Notes: generated by a model from the letters alone, not told the origin. Positions 9,283 to 18,156 are shown, counted from the first letter of the stretch. The stretch is DNA of 64,000 nt from Micromonospora sp. MP36 (GCF_008119785.1 NZ_VSFA01000001.1:248001-312000), one strand, 5' to 3'. Program-made: numbers and translations.

Positions 9283-9342
9283 GCCGGAACCTCCCGGGTC
9301 CAGGGGACCCCGGGGTGGGCTACCGGGACGGGGTCCGCGCTT

Positions 9343-9452
9343 GCCCAGCACGCGGTTCGGGCTGGGCCCGGTCATCACCCGGGGCACCCCACCGCGAACT
9401 CGACGAGGGTTGCCGGCCAGCAAGCCGGGGCTTGACGCTGGCGCTCGTGACC
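9343..9452 (-). promoter_or_regulatory. SAM-IV-like riboswitch in the leader of the class V aminotransferase
   Basis: On the minus strand the element starts GGTCACGAGCGCCAGCG, continues with CAAGCCCCGGCTTGCTGG and CCGGCAACCCTCG, and closes with GGTGATGACC, so its ends pair as P1. A further hairpin, GCCCAGC/GCTGGGC, follows at 9343-9367. This order of conserved blocks is that of the SAM-IV class known from Actinomycetales. A TATGCT box at 9461-9466 places the transcript start near 9455, just before P1. The remaining leader runs 60 nt to the Shine-Dalgarno sequence of the downstream gene. The call rests on remembered consensus, not on a covariance search. Confidence 0.85.
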
Positions 9453-9517
9453 TGCCCCGCAGCATAGCGGGCCGGATGCGGCCGGACCAGAGGGGCACGG
9501 GTGACTACGCTGACCGC

Positions 9518-10963
9518 ATGGCCGACACCCCGCCCGGCGGCGCCCTGCCGCCGCCGTCCGCGCCCGTCCTCCCGCCGCCGGGGTCGTCGACCCCCCGGAT
9601 GCCGCTGCGCCGGCTCGGCTGGCGGCGGATCCTGGCGCTCGCCGCGGTGGTGCTGCTGATCGCCGCCGGCGCGGTGTTCATGGTCTTCACCCTCGGCGAG
9701 AGCCTGGGTGCCGAGGCCCTGCTGGTCGGCGTGGTCGCGGCGATCCTGCCGGTGCCGGTGCTGGTCTCCTGCTTCCTCTGGCTGGACCGGTACGAGCCGG
9801 AGCCGCTGAAATACCTGATCTTCTGCTTCGCCTGGGGCGCGTTCGTCTCCACCGCCATCTCGCTGCTGGTCAACGAGACCGGCGCCCGGCTGTTCAAGGA
9901 CTGGGGGCTGCCGACCGCGCTGACCGCCGTGCTGGTCGCCCCGTTCATCGAGGAGTTGACCAAGGCGGCCGGGCCGATCCTGCTGCTGATCTTCCGCCGT
10001 CGGGAGTTCTCCGGGATCACCGACGCGCTGGTCTACTGCGGGCTCTCCGCGGTCGGCTTCGCCATGGTGGAGAACATCCTCTACCTGGGCGGATACGGCT
10101 ACCGCACCGGCGTCGAGGAGTACGGGCCGGCCACCGGCGCCCAGCAGGTGATCGCCATCTTCATCGTGCGGATCCTGCTCTTCGGCTTCGCCCACCCGCT
10201 GTTCACCTCGATGACCGGGGTCGGGCTGGGCGTCGCCGCCCGTACCGCCGACCGGCGGATCCGCGTCCTCGCCCTGATCGCCGGCCTGCTGCTGGCGATG
10301 ATGCTGCACGGCACCTGGAACCTGCTCCCGTCGCTGGCCGCCGCCACCGGGCAGCCGATCATCGTGCTGTACGGCTACATCGGCGTGATGGTGCCCATCT
10401 TCTTCGGCATGGTCGGGTTGGCCATCTGGCTGCGGGCGTGGGAGGGGCGGCTCACCGAGCGCATCCTGCCGGACTACGTCCGGGCCGGCTGGCTCACCCC
10501 ACCGGAGGTGGCGGCGCTGGGCAGCCTCGGGCGGCGGCACGCCGCGCGCACCTGGGCCCGGCGGGTGGCCGGCGACGGCGGGGTGAAGGCGATGCGGGGC
10601 TACCAGTTCGCCGCCACCCGACTGGCGCTGCTGCGCGACGGGATACGCCGCGGGCTGGACCGGAAACCGGCCGAACGGGACCGGACCTTGCGGGAGGAAC
10701 GGGAGTTGCTGGACGCGATCGCCGCGTACCGGGCGTTCTTCGTGGGTCGGGACCCGCAGGCCCCGGTCGGGGTGTGGGACGGGCAGCGCTACCACCTGCG
10801 GTTCCCGGACGGCTCGCAGCGCCCGGTGGCGGCTCCGGACGAGCCGGTGGTGCCGATCCCGGTGGTGCTGACCCAGCCGCCGCCCCCGCCCGACCCGGGC
10901 GCCTACGGCCCACCCGGCTGGTCCGGCCCGAGAACCGCCGCGCCCTGGCCCCCCGGCGCCTGA
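9518..10963 (+). CDS. PrsW family intramembrane metalloprotease
   Basis: A 481-residue protein with a Pro-rich cytoplasmic N-terminus and eight or so transmembrane helices (residues 35-310). It has the PrsW catalytic motifs FIEELTKAA (near 144), FGFAHPLF (near 224) and MMLHGTWN (near 263). A soluble C-terminal region (320-481) ends in a Pro-rich tail. In Bacillus, PrsW cleaves an anti-sigma factor; here the substrate is unknown. ATG 9518 follows TACGCT by 6 nt, so the transcript is probably leaderless. It is divergent from the riboswitch-controlled aminotransferase. Confidence 0.88.
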   Translation: MADTPPGGALPPPSAPVLPPPGSSTPRMPLRRLGWRRILALAAVVLLIAAGAVFMVFTLGESLGAEALLVGVVAAILPVPVLVSCFLWLDRYEPEPLKYLIFCFAWGAFVSTAISLLVNETGARLFKDWGLPTALTAVLVAPFIEELTKAAGPILLLIFRRREFSGITDALVYCGLSAVGFAMVENILYLGGYGYRTGVEEYGPATGAQQVIAIFIVRILLFGFAHPLFTSMTGVGLGVAARTADRRIRVLALIAGLLLAMMLHGTWNLLPSLAAATGQPIIVLYGYIGVMVPIFFGMVGLAIWLRAWEGRLTERILPDYVRAGWLTPPEVAALGSLGRRHAARTWARRVAGDGGVKAMRGYQFAATRLALLRDGIRRGLDRKPAERDRTLREERELLDAIAAYRAFFVGRDPQAPVGVWDGQRYHLRFPDGSQRPVAAPDEPVVPIPVVLTQPPPPPDPGAYGPPGWSGPRTAAPWPPGA

Positions 10964-11060
10964 CGGCGCCCACCTGGCTGGTCCGGCACCGGTTCTCCGT
11001 GGGCCCGCCGACCCGGGTCCCCGGCGCCTGGCGGCCTCGTCTGGCCGGGCGTGGGGAGGG

Positions 11061-11228
11061 TCAGGCCATCACGCCGGTGAGGAAGTCGCCGAGACCCTGG
11101 GCGATGGCCATCAGGACGGCGCCGATCGACTTGAACAGTTGCGCCGCGCCGTCCGGCCGGAACGCCATGAAGAAGATCAGGAAGCCGACCGCTCCCACGA
11201 TCAGCAGCTTCTTCAGGAATACCGGCAT
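11061..11228 (-). CDS. Small hydrophobic protein, 55 residues
   Basis: The reading frame starts at an ATG preceded by GGGAGG 4-5 nt upstream and encodes MPVFLKKLLIVGAVGFLIFF, one clear membrane helix, followed by a short amphipathic tail (LFKSIGAVLMAIAQGLGDFL). Only two to three basic residues lie before the helix. No family is recognised. Similar tiny membrane proteins are common in actinobacteria and are often missed. It lies in the same direction as, and just downstream of, the GroES-like gene (76-nt gap). Confidence 0.6.
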   Translation of the reverse strand: MPVFLKKLLIVGAVGFLIFFMAFRPDGAAQLFKSIGAVLMAIAQGLGDFLTGVMA

Positions 11229-11304
11229 GGTCCCTCCCCAGGGCGCTGGTGGTTGCCTGGCTTCCCAGCGGAAAGCGGCGCAAACAGCACCCCGGGGCGG
11301 GCGG

Positions 11305-11652
11305 TTACAGGTAGAGGCCGGTCGATCCGGCCGGCTCGTTCTCCACCCGCTCGGCCGCGACGGCGTGCACGTCCCGCTCGCGCAGCAGGACGTACGCCCG
11401 CCCGTGCAACTCCACCTCGGAGCGGTCGTCGGGGTCGAAGAGCACCCGGTCGCCGGCGACGATGGAGCGCACGTGCGGGCCCACCCCCATCGCGGTCGCC
11501 CAGGCCAGTCGCTTGCCCACGGCCGCGGTGGCCGGGATCACGATGCCGGCGGTGGAGCGGCGCTCACCGTCGGCGCCCTCCGTACGCACCAGTACGCGGT
11601 CGTGCAGCAGGCGGATCGGCAGGCCGGAGTCGAGGTTCTGGTCGGCGGTCAC
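11305..11652 (-). CDS. GroES (Cpn10)-like protein
   Basis: A 115-residue protein with the Cpn10 beta-barrel pattern: LLHDRVLVR at the N-terminus, TAGIVIPATA in place of the GroEL-contacting mobile-loop region, GVGPHVRSIVAGDRVLFDP, and HGRAYVLLRERDVHAV at the end. It is longer than GroES (about 95-100 residues) at both ends and has no groEL beside it, so it is probably a diverged paralogue rather than the housekeeping co-chaperonin. A chaperone role is inferred from fold similarity only. Confidence 0.75.
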   Translation of the reverse strand: MTADQNLDSGLPIRLLHDRVLVRTEGADGERRSTAGIVIPATAAVGKRLAWATAMGVGPHVRSIVAGDRVLFDPDDRSEVELHGRAYVLLRERDVHAVAAERVENEPAGSTGLYL

Positions 11653-11806
11653 GCGAAGACGCTACCGCGTGCCCCGGAGTCGACCGTCGGCGTGGTTGAT
11701 CGGCGCGCGACACGGGCAATGTGTGGCGATCTCGCCCTAGGGTGGGACGGACGGACGTATCCTGTCCCCCCTGTGCGTGGGCGGACCAGATTTGCGGGAG
11801 GTGCGC

Positions 11807-13105
11807 TTGAGCCGCTTCGAGCGGATGCGCAGACGGCTCCGCCGTGCATACGAGTCCGGTCGCCACTCGGCGCGGGCCGCCCGGACCGACCCCGACCGCG
11901 CGCCGGGGGAGTCGGGGGTCGCCTCGCCGTCCACGCCGGGCCCGGCCGCCCCCACTGCGGCGACGGTGGCCGGGGTGGAGCCCCCGGCCGCCCTGCACAC
12001 CTCGACCGGTAGCCGGGACGACGCGGAGGTGCCGCACGCGATGCGGATCGCCGCCGCCTGGTCCTGGCGGTTGATCGTGATCGGCATCGTGGCCTGGTCG
12101 CTGCTCAAGATCATCGGCACCATTCGCATCGTGATCATCCCCCTGGCGATCGCGCTGCTGCTCTCCGCGCTGCTCGCGCCGGCGGTCGGCTGGCTGCTCA
12201 AGGCCCGCTTCCCGCGGTCGCTGGCGACCGGGGTGGTGCTGGTCGGCGGCCTGGCCGCGGTGGTCGGCACGCTCACCCTGGTGGTCAACGAGTTCATCCA
12301 GGGCGTGCCGGAACTGAGCGACAAGTCGTCGCAGGGCGTCCGGCAGATCCAGAACTGGCTCAAGACCGGCCCGCTGCACGTGTCGGACAGCCAGATCAAC
12401 CACTACATCGACGAGGCGCAGACCTGGATCAGCGGCAACTCCAAGACGTTCACCACCAGCGCCCTCTCCGCCACGGCCACGCTGGCCGAAGTGCTCACCG
12501 GCACCGTCCTGGTGCTCTTCGCGACCTTCTTCTTCCTCCGCGACGGCAACAAGATCTGGCGGTTCCTGGTCCGGCTGCTGCCGGTGGCCGCCCGGTGGAA
12601 GGTCGACGACGCCGGCCGGGCCTCCTGGTCGACGCTGGGCGCGTACGTCCGGGCCACCGTGCTGGTCGCCTTCATCGACGCGGTCGGCATCGGCATCTTC
12701 CTGGTCGTCTTCAACATCCCGTTCGCCTTCCCGCTGGCCGCCCTGGTCTTTCTGGGGGCGTTCATCCCGATCGTCGGGGCGGCGCTCTCCGGCGGGGTGG
12801 CCGTGCTGGTGGCGCTGGTCGACAGCGGCCCGGTGACCGCGTTGATCATCCTTGGTGCGGTGATCGGGGTGCAGCAGCTGGAGGGGCACGTGCTCCAGCC
12901 GCTGATCATGGGGCGGGCGGTGGCCATCCACCCGCTCGCCGTGATCATCGGAATCGCTGCCGGGGTGGTCCTCGCCGGCATCGCCGGCGCGCTCGTCGCG
13001 GTGCCGCTGATCGCCGTGCTCAACACCGCGATCCGCCGGCTCGCCGCCCGGACCGTGCCGGACACCCCACCGGACGCCGTGGTGGTCGCCTCCCAGGCCC
13101 CCTGA
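11807..13105 (+). CDS. AI-2E family transporter (TqsA/PerM-like)
   Basis: About 432 residues with the family arrangement: a basic cytoplasmic N-terminus with a Pro/Ala linker, membrane helices from about residue 90, a soluble loop carrying SGNSKTFTTSALS, then the conserved TM block GAFIPIVGAALSG and LVDSGPVTALIILGAV. The C-terminal helices have EGHVLQPLIMGRAVAIHPLAV, the strongest family signature. TTG 11807 is chosen because GGGAGGTG precedes it at normal spacing. GTG codons at 11777 and 11801 are in frame but worse placed. Family members export AI-2 or act as ion antiporters; the substrate here is unknown. Confidence 0.85.
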   Translation: MSRFERMRRRLRRAYESGRHSARAARTDPDRAPGESGVASPSTPGPAAPTAATVAGVEPPAALHTSTGSRDDAEVPHAMRIAAAWSWRLIVIGIVAWSLLKIIGTIRIVIIPLAIALLLSALLAPAVGWLLKARFPRSLATGVVLVGGLAAVVGTLTLVVNEFIQGVPELSDKSSQGVRQIQNWLKTGPLHVSDSQINHYIDEAQTWISGNSKTFTTSALSATATLAEVLTGTVLVLFATFFFLRDGNKIWRFLVRLLPVAARWKVDDAGRASWSTLGAYVRATVLVAFIDAVGIGIFLVVFNIPFAFPLAALVFLGAFIPIVGAALSGGVAVLVALVDSGPVTALIILGAVIGVQQLEGHVLQPLIMGRAVAIHPLAVIIGIAAGVVLAGIAGALVAVPLIAVLNTAIRRLAARTVPDTPPDAVVVASQAP

Positions 13106-13118
13106 CCCACCCTGTCCC

Positions 13119-13228
13119 GCTCCACTCCCGGGTGCCGCCCGGCGCGGCGGCCGCCCGGCCGGAGGCCGCGACCTGCCCGAGGGCGCCGAGGGCGGCGCGG
13201 AGGGCGCCCGCCGCACCCGGAGTGGAGC
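13119..13228. terminator. Convergent-gene inverted repeat, possible bidirectional terminator
   Basis: GCTCCACTCCCGGGTGC at the left pairs with GCACCCGGAGTGGAGC at the right with a single bulged base. The 77 nt between them are very G+C-rich and can fold further. It lies exactly between the stops of the AI-2E and dinG genes. Confidence 0.5.
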
Positions 13229-13238
13229 AACGCCGGGA

Positions 13239-15383
13239 TCAGGACCTGCCGAGGCGTTCCAGCGCGCCCCGGGCCACGTCCGGCCGGGTGGTGTACCAGA
13301 ACGGCGGCAGCGAGCGCCGCAGGAACGGGCCGTAGCCCCGGGCCGTCTCCAGCCGGGAGTCGAGCACCGCCACCACGCCCCGGTCGCCGGTCGCCCGGAT
13401 CAGCCGGCCGACGCCCTGCGCCAGCCGGACCGCCGCGATCGGCACGCTGACCGCCGCGAAACCGGAGCCGCCGCTCGCGTCCACCGCCGCCGCCCGGGCC
13501 GCGGCGAGCGGCTCGTCCGGCCGGGGGAAGGGCAGCCGGTCGATCACCACCAGCTGGCAGGCGTCACCCGGCACGTCGACCCCCTGCCAGAGCGACATCA
13601 CCCCGAACAGGCAGCTCTCCCGCTCCTCCCGGAACCGGCGGACCAGCAGCGGCAGCGCCTCCTCGCCCTGGAGCAGCACCGGCAGGTCGGTCCGCGCGCG
13701 GAGCAGCTCCGCCGCCTGCTGCGCGGCCCGTCGCGACGAGAAGAGCCCGAGGGTACGCCCACCGAGCGCGCCGACCAGCGCCAGCAGTTCCTCGCCGGCC
13801 GCCTCGGGCAGCCCGGAGACGCTGGGCCGGGGCAGGTGCGCGGCGACGTACAGGATGCCCTGCCGGGCGTAGTCGAACGGCGAGCCGACGTCGAGCGACC
13901 GCCAGCCGGGCCCGTCGGTGGCGGGCACGGTGCCGACGGCGGCGCGGCTGCCCGCGGTGCTCGCGACCGGCGCGGCGGCGGTGCCGGTGCGGCCAGCGGC
14001 GGCCGCGCTGGCCAGCGCGGCGGCGGCCGGGGAGGGCGGGGCGGGCGGCGGCGCCTCCAGCCCCAGCGCCCGGGCGACGGTGTCGAACCGGCCGCCCAGC
14101 GCCAGCGTGGCCGAGGTGGCGACCACCGTGCGCTCGTCGTACAGGTGGGTGGCGAGCGTGCCGGCGACCGAGAGCGGCGCGACCACCAGCGCCCGCCGGC
14201 TCCCGTTCTCCGGCCTCTCCACCCAGGCGACGTCGTGGTCGGCCTCCTCCAGCAGCCGCTGCGCGGTGGTGGAGAGCTCGTCCAGCACCGCCTTCGCCTG
14301 CTGCTTGCGGACCGGGTCCGGGTCGTCGGCCTTGACCTCGCCGATCGCCTCCAGCGCGGCCCGGGTCGCCGCGTCGAGCAGCGTGCACGCCTCCCGGAGG
14401 GCCGGCGGCAGCCCGGCGGTGAGCCGCCCGGCCGGCGCCTCGGCCAGCCCCACCGCGAGGGCGTCGCCCGCTTCGGTGAGCCGCTCGGCGATCTCCGGGC
14501 GGAGCAGCGGCCGGGCCCGGCGGGCGGACCGGTCGATCAGCTCGGGGACCAGCTCCGCCTGGGCGGCGGACGACACCCGGTCCGCCAGCTCGTGCGCCTC
14601 GTCCACCACGAGCAGCTTGTGCGGCGGCACGATGTGCCGGCCGGCGAGCATGTCGACGGCGAGCAGGCTGTGGTTGGTCACCACGATGTCCGCCTCGCGG
14701 GCCCGGGCCCGGGACGCCTCGGCGAAGCACTCCTGGCCGAACGGGCAGCGGGTGGCGCCCACGCACTCCCGGGCCGGCATCGAGACCGACCGCCAGACCT
14801 GGTCGTCGACGCCCGGGTCGAGCTCGTCCCGATCGCCGGTGGCGGTCTCCTCCGCCCAGTCGCGCAACCGCTGCATCTGCTTGCCCAGCCGGCCCGCCTC
14901 GCCGAGCCACTTGGTGCCGCCGCCGGGCCGGGGCGCGTCGAAGAGGGCCTCCTCCGGCTCGTCCTCGACCGAACTGTCCAGCCGGGCCAGGCAGAGGTAG
15001 TGGTGCCGGCCCTTCAGCACGGCGAAGGTGGGGCGGCGGCCGAGCAGCGGCTCCACCGCGTCGGCCAGCCGGGGCAGGTCGTGGTCGACCAGCTGGGACT
15101 GCAACGCCAGGGTGGCGGTGGAGACCACCACCGGGCCGTCCACGGTCAGCGCCGGCGCCAGGTATGCCAAAGACTTGCCGGTGCCCGTGCCGGCCTGGAC
15201 CAGCAGGTGCTCGCCGGAGGCGATGCTCCGCTCGATCGCCTCGGCCATCTGCTGCTGGCCGGGTCGCGCCGCGCCGCCGGGGACCGCGCCGACCGCCGCG
15301 GCCAGCAGCTCGTCGCCGCTGGGCCGGGTGCCCCGACGTTGCTTTCTGACGGTGGGACCGGTGGCGGTACGGGGCGGGGTCAC
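13239..15383 (-). CDS. dinG: DinG/XPD-type ATP-dependent DNA helicase
   Basis: About 714 residues. It has Walker A (QAGTGTGKSLAYL), Walker B (LVVDEAHELADR), and the four iron-sulfur-cluster cysteines, one in HHYLCLARL and three in ECVGATRCPFGQECF. Motif VI is QGVGRLIRATGDRG. This is the superfamily 2, 5'-3' DinG helicase implicated in unwinding D-loops, R-loops and other damage structures. GTG 15383 is preferred because TACGGT ends 6 nt upstream, and because the upstream extension is unlike the family. An Ala/Gly-rich low-complexity insert sits about two-thirds along. Confidence 0.9.
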   Translation of the reverse strand: MTPPRTATGPTVRKQRRGTRPSGDELLAAAVGAVPGGAARPGQQQMAEAIERSIASGEHLLVQAGTGTGKSLAYLAPALTVDGPVVVSTATLALQSQLVDHDLPRLADAVEPLLGRRPTFAVLKGRHHYLCLARLDSSVEDEPEEALFDAPRPGGGTKWLGEAGRLGKQMQRLRDWAEETATGDRDELDPGVDDQVWRSVSMPARECVGATRCPFGQECFAEASRARAREADIVVTNHSLLAVDMLAGRHIVPPHKLLVVDEAHELADRVSSAAQAELVPELIDRSARRARPLLRPEIAERLTEAGDALAVGLAEAPAGRLTAGLPPALREACTLLDAATRAALEAIGEVKADDPDPVRKQQAKAVLDELSTTAQRLLEEADHDVAWVERPENGSRRALVVAPLSVAGTLATHLYDERTVVATSATLALGGRFDTVARALGLEAPPPAPPSPAAAALASAAAAGRTGTAAAPVASTAGSRAAVGTVPATDGPGWRSLDVGSPFDYARQGILYVAAHLPRPSVSGLPEAAGEELLALVGALGGRTLGLFSSRRAAQQAAELLRARTDLPVLLQGEEALPLLVRRFREERESCLFGVMSLWQGVDVPGDACQLVVIDRLPFPRPDEPLAAARAAAVDASGGSGFAAVSVPIAAVRLAQGVGRLIRATGDRGVVAVLDSRLETARGYGPFLRRSLPPFWYTTRPDVARGALERLGRS

Positions 15384-15507
15384 CGTGCGACCGTACCCGC
15401 CGCGGCCGACGGCGGTCCCGCCCATCCGGCCGCGTGGCGCGATCCGGGGTCGCGTCCGGTTACCTGCCGATCGCGTCGCGTGGCCGGAATCGGTTAGGGT
15501 GCCAGTC

Positions 15508-16014
15508 ATGCCGAGCGACGTGGTCCGCGTGATCTACCGCAAGTACGACGGCAGCGCCCACCGCGACTACCCGGCCCGCCGGCTCGCCGAGGACGACCTC
15601 GGCGTCTGGCTCGGCGTGCCGGCCGGCACCGAATCGGTCTACCACGGCCGGCCGTCGGTCGAGCAGATCCCGTTCGTCCTGCTGGTGCCCCGGCACAACT
15701 GGTGGACCGGGATGTTCAACCCGCCGCCTCGGACCAGCGAGGTCTACTGCGACATCACCACCCCGGCGCACTGGGAGGGCGAGGACACGGTCCACCTGAT
15801 CGACCTCGACCTGGACGTGGTGCGCCGCCGCGAGACCGGCGTCGTCGAGCTGCGCGACGAGGACGAGTTCGCCGAGCACCGGGAGCGCTTCGGCTACCCG
15901 GACGACCTGGTCGTCGAGGCCGAGGCGGCGGCCCGTTGGCTGTTCGGCGCGCTCGGCGACGGCACCGAGCCGTTCGCCACGTCGTACCGGAAGTGGCTGG
16001 CCCTGGTGGTCTGA
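15508..16014 (+). CDS. DUF402 domain protein (FomD/YgaC-type fold)
   Basis: 168 residues. The DUF402 core is visible as YCDITTPAHWEG, then HLIDLDLDVVRRR, then ELRDEDEFAEHRERFGYP. The clustered acidic residues would bind a divalent metal. Members include FomD-like nucleotide hydrolases, but the role of stand-alone actinobacterial copies is not known. ATG 15508 lies 7 nt after TAGGGT, so it is probably leaderless. It converges on sigJ with 7 nt between the genes. Confidence 0.8.
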   Translation: MPSDVVRVIYRKYDGSAHRDYPARRLAEDDLGVWLGVPAGTESVYHGRPSVEQIPFVLLVPRHNWWTGMFNPPPRTSEVYCDITTPAHWEGEDTVHLIDLDLDVVRRRETGVVELRDEDEFAEHRERFGYPDDLVVEAEAAARWLFGALGDGTEPFATSYRKWLALVV

Positions 16015-16021
16015 GCCGGCC

Positions 16022-16978
16022 TCACCCGTGCGGCGGCCAGCCCGCCTGCGTCCCCACCGCCGGCAGCTGGGTCACCTTCTCCGGGTTTAGCTGGTTGTAG
16101 ACGCCGGTGACCCGGCCCTCGTGCACCGCGAACGAGGTGACCATGCGGATCGTCCGCCCGTCCCGGTACGCCGTCTCCGCGTGCCAGCCCAGCGTGCCGT
16201 CCACCAGCACGGGCCGGGCAAGGACCCGACCGGTGTACCGGGCGGCCTGGCCGAAGAGCCCGAGGATGAAGCGGGCCACCGCCTCGGCCCCGACCACCGG
16301 CCGGCGGGCCGCCGGGAAGTGCCCGCCGCTGTCGCCGATCAGCACCACGTCCGGGGCGAGCACCTTGACCAGCCGCTCCAGCTCGCCGGACTCCACGGCG
16401 GCGGTGAACGCGGCGAGCACCCGCTGCTGCTCGGCCAGGTCGGCGGTGTGCCGCGGGACGTCCGGCGCGGTCACCGCCCGGCGGGCCCGGGAGGCGAGCT
16501 GCCGGGCCGCGACCGGGGTGGTGCCGAGCACCTCCGCGACCGTGGCGAACGGCACGGCGAAGACGTCGTGCAGCACGAACGCCACCCGCTGCTCGGGGCT
16601 CAGCCGTTCCAGCACCACCAGCAGGGCGGTGCCGAGCTGGTCGGCGCGGACCGCCCGCTCGGCCGGGTCGGGGGCGAACCCGTCCGCCGCGGGCAGGTCG
16701 GTCACCACCGGCTCCGGCAACCACTGACCGGGGTACGCCTCGCGGCGTACCCGGGCGGAGCGGAGCACGTCCAGGCAGATGCGCGAGCAGGTGGTGGTCA
16801 GCCAGCCTCGCAGCTCCCGGATCTGGGCGCGGGCGGCGGGGTCGGCGAGCGCGCCCGCGTACCGCAGCCAGGTCTCCTGCACGGCGTCCTCGGCCTCGCT
16901 CCGGCTGCCCAGCATCCGGTGCGCGACCGCCATGAGATGGCCACGCTCCGCCTCGAAATCCGCGGCCAGGTCCGTCAC
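16022..16978 (-). CDS. sigJ: ECF sigma factor, SigJ (ECF41-like) family
   Basis: 318 residues. Region 2 (about 5-75) has AHRMLGSRSEAEDAVQETWL, region 4 (about 110-165) has LERLSPEQRVAFVLHDVF, and a SnoaL-like C-terminal domain (about 190-300) ends in NQLNPEKVTQL. This fused SnoaL-like domain is the hallmark of SigJ/ECF41 sigma factors and acts as a built-in regulatory domain. No partner gene of the carboxymuconolactone decarboxylase or oxidoreductase type, which often accompanies ECF41 factors, lies beside it. GTG 16978 follows GGGAGGGA at a good distance and fits the family start. Confidence 0.85.
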   Translation of the reverse strand: MTDLAADFEAERGHLMAVAHRMLGSRSEAEDAVQETWLRYAGALADPAARAQIRELRGWLTTTCSRICLDVLRSARVRREAYPGQWLPEPVVTDLPAADGFAPDPAERAVRADQLGTALLVVLERLSPEQRVAFVLHDVFAVPFATVAEVLGTTPVAARQLASRARRAVTAPDVPRHTADLAEQQRVLAAFTAAVESGELERLVKVLAPDVVLIGDSGGHFPAARRPVVGAEAVARFILGLFGQAARYTGRVLARPVLVDGTLGWHAETAYRDGRTIRMVTSFAVHEGRVTGVYNQLNPEKVTQLPAVGTQAGWPPHG

Positions 16979-17154
16979 GATCCGCTCCCTCCCGCCGGAG
17001 ACACATTCTCCCCGTACCTCTGGACGATCCGCCGCCCCCAAACGTGACACGTCGCCGCGTCCCGCCGTCAGGTCAACGATCAGCGCCGGGTGTGGATCTT
17101 GGGGCGGGGTGCGCTCGGGAGGCGGGGGTGGGCGCGGTGGGTGAGGATCGGGGG

Positions 17155-18150
17155 ATGAGCGGAGTCGATGAGGTGGTGCGGCCCGAGGGCGGCGCGATGC
17201 GGGAGCTGCTGCGGGTGGCGCCGGACGGCCGGGCCGTGGACCTCGCGGGCATCGATCCCCGGTCGACGCTGGGGCTGCCCGTGGCGGCCGGGAGCGGCAG
17301 CCGGCGCAAGGAGTGGGCGCGCGGGCAGGTCGAGCTGCTCGGCGTGGCGCTCGGCCGCCAGCAGGAGATGTTGTACGCCGGGGCGAAGGCCGCCGCCGGC
17401 CCGGAGACGCCGACCAGCGCCCCGACCCAGGCCGGCGCGTACCTGGCCGGCGACGGCCCGCGCCGGGTGCTGCTGGTGCTCCAGGCCATGGACTGCGGCG
17501 GCAAGGACGGCACGATCAAGCGGGTGGCCGGCGCGATGAATCCGCTGGGCCTGCACATCCGCTCGTTCGGGCCGCCGACCGAGGAGGAGCGGCGGCACGA
17601 CTTCCTCTGGCGGATCCGCCGGGCCCTGCCGCCGCCCGGGTACGTCGGGATCTTCAACCGCTCGCACTACGAGGACGTGCTGATCGCCCGGGTGGAGTCG
17701 CTGGTCGACGAGGCCACCTGGCGGGGCCGCTACGACGCGATCAACGCCTTCGAGCGGGAGCTGACCGAGAACTCGGTCACCCTGCTGAAGGTGATGCTGC
17801 ACATCTCGTACGCCGAGCAGGGCGAGCGGCTGATGGAGCGGCTCACCGACCCGACGAAGTACTGGAAGTACAACCCGAGCGACCTCGACACCCGCGCCCG
17901 CTGGGACGGCTACCAGGCCGCGTACGCCGAGGCGCTCCACCGGTGCGCCACGGACGCCGCGCCCTGGTTCGTGGTGCCGGCGGACCGGAAGTGGTACCGC
18001 GACTGGGCGGTGGCCCACCTGCTCCGGGAAACGTTCGACGGGCTGGATCTGGGGTATCCGCCCGCCGATTTCGACGTCGAGCGGGAGCGCGAGCGGTTGC
18101 GGGGTGAGGGGCGGGAAGATCAAGGTGAACGGCAGGTGAACGAGCGGTGA
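17155..18150 (+). CDS. ppk2: Polyphosphate kinase 2 family phosphotransferase
   Basis: 331 residues of the PPK2 P-loop family. Walker A is QAMDCGGKDGTIK (near 112), the PPK2 signature FNRSHYEDVL is near 168, and the lid-module region ERLTDPTKYWKYN and FVVPADRKWYRDW complete the fold. Such enzymes transfer phosphate between polyphosphate and nucleotides. Whether this one favours NDP or NMP cannot be read with confidence. ATG 17155 is chosen over the upstream frame. The end of the gene carries the PHO box of the next operon, tying it physically to phosphate regulation. Confidence 0.88.
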   Translation: MSGVDEVVRPEGGAMRELLRVAPDGRAVDLAGIDPRSTLGLPVAAGSGSRRKEWARGQVELLGVALGRQQEMLYAGAKAAAGPETPTSAPTQAGAYLAGDGPRRVLLVLQAMDCGGKDGTIKRVAGAMNPLGLHIRSFGPPTEEERRHDFLWRIRRALPPPGYVGIFNRSHYEDVLIARVESLVDEATWRGRYDAINAFERELTENSVTLLKVMLHISYAEQGERLMERLTDPTKYWKYNPSDLDTRARWDGYQAAYAEALHRCATDAAPWFVVPADRKWYRDWAVAHLLRETFDGLDLGYPPADFDVERERERLRGEGREDQGERQVNER

Positions 18151-18156
18151 ATCGCC
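18124..18156 (+). promoter_or_regulatory. PHO box: three 11-nt PhoP repeats
   Basis: GGTGAACGGCA, GGTGAACGAGC and GGTGAATCGCC follow one another with no gap, the 11-nt periodicity of actinobacterial PhoP-binding sites (reverse complement of GTTCACC). The box covers the last codons and stop of ppk2 and lies about 45 nt upstream of a TAGCAT -10 candidate at 18202-18207 for the DUF47-pit operon. Predicted phosphate-starvation control. A small palindrome (CCCCTGACCAGGGG) follows directly. Confidence 0.75.

Noticed and set aside
11777-11806. GTG 11777 or GTG 11801 as start of the AI-2E transporter
   Set aside because: GGGAGGTG overlaps or abuts these, while TTG 11807 has it at usual spacing.
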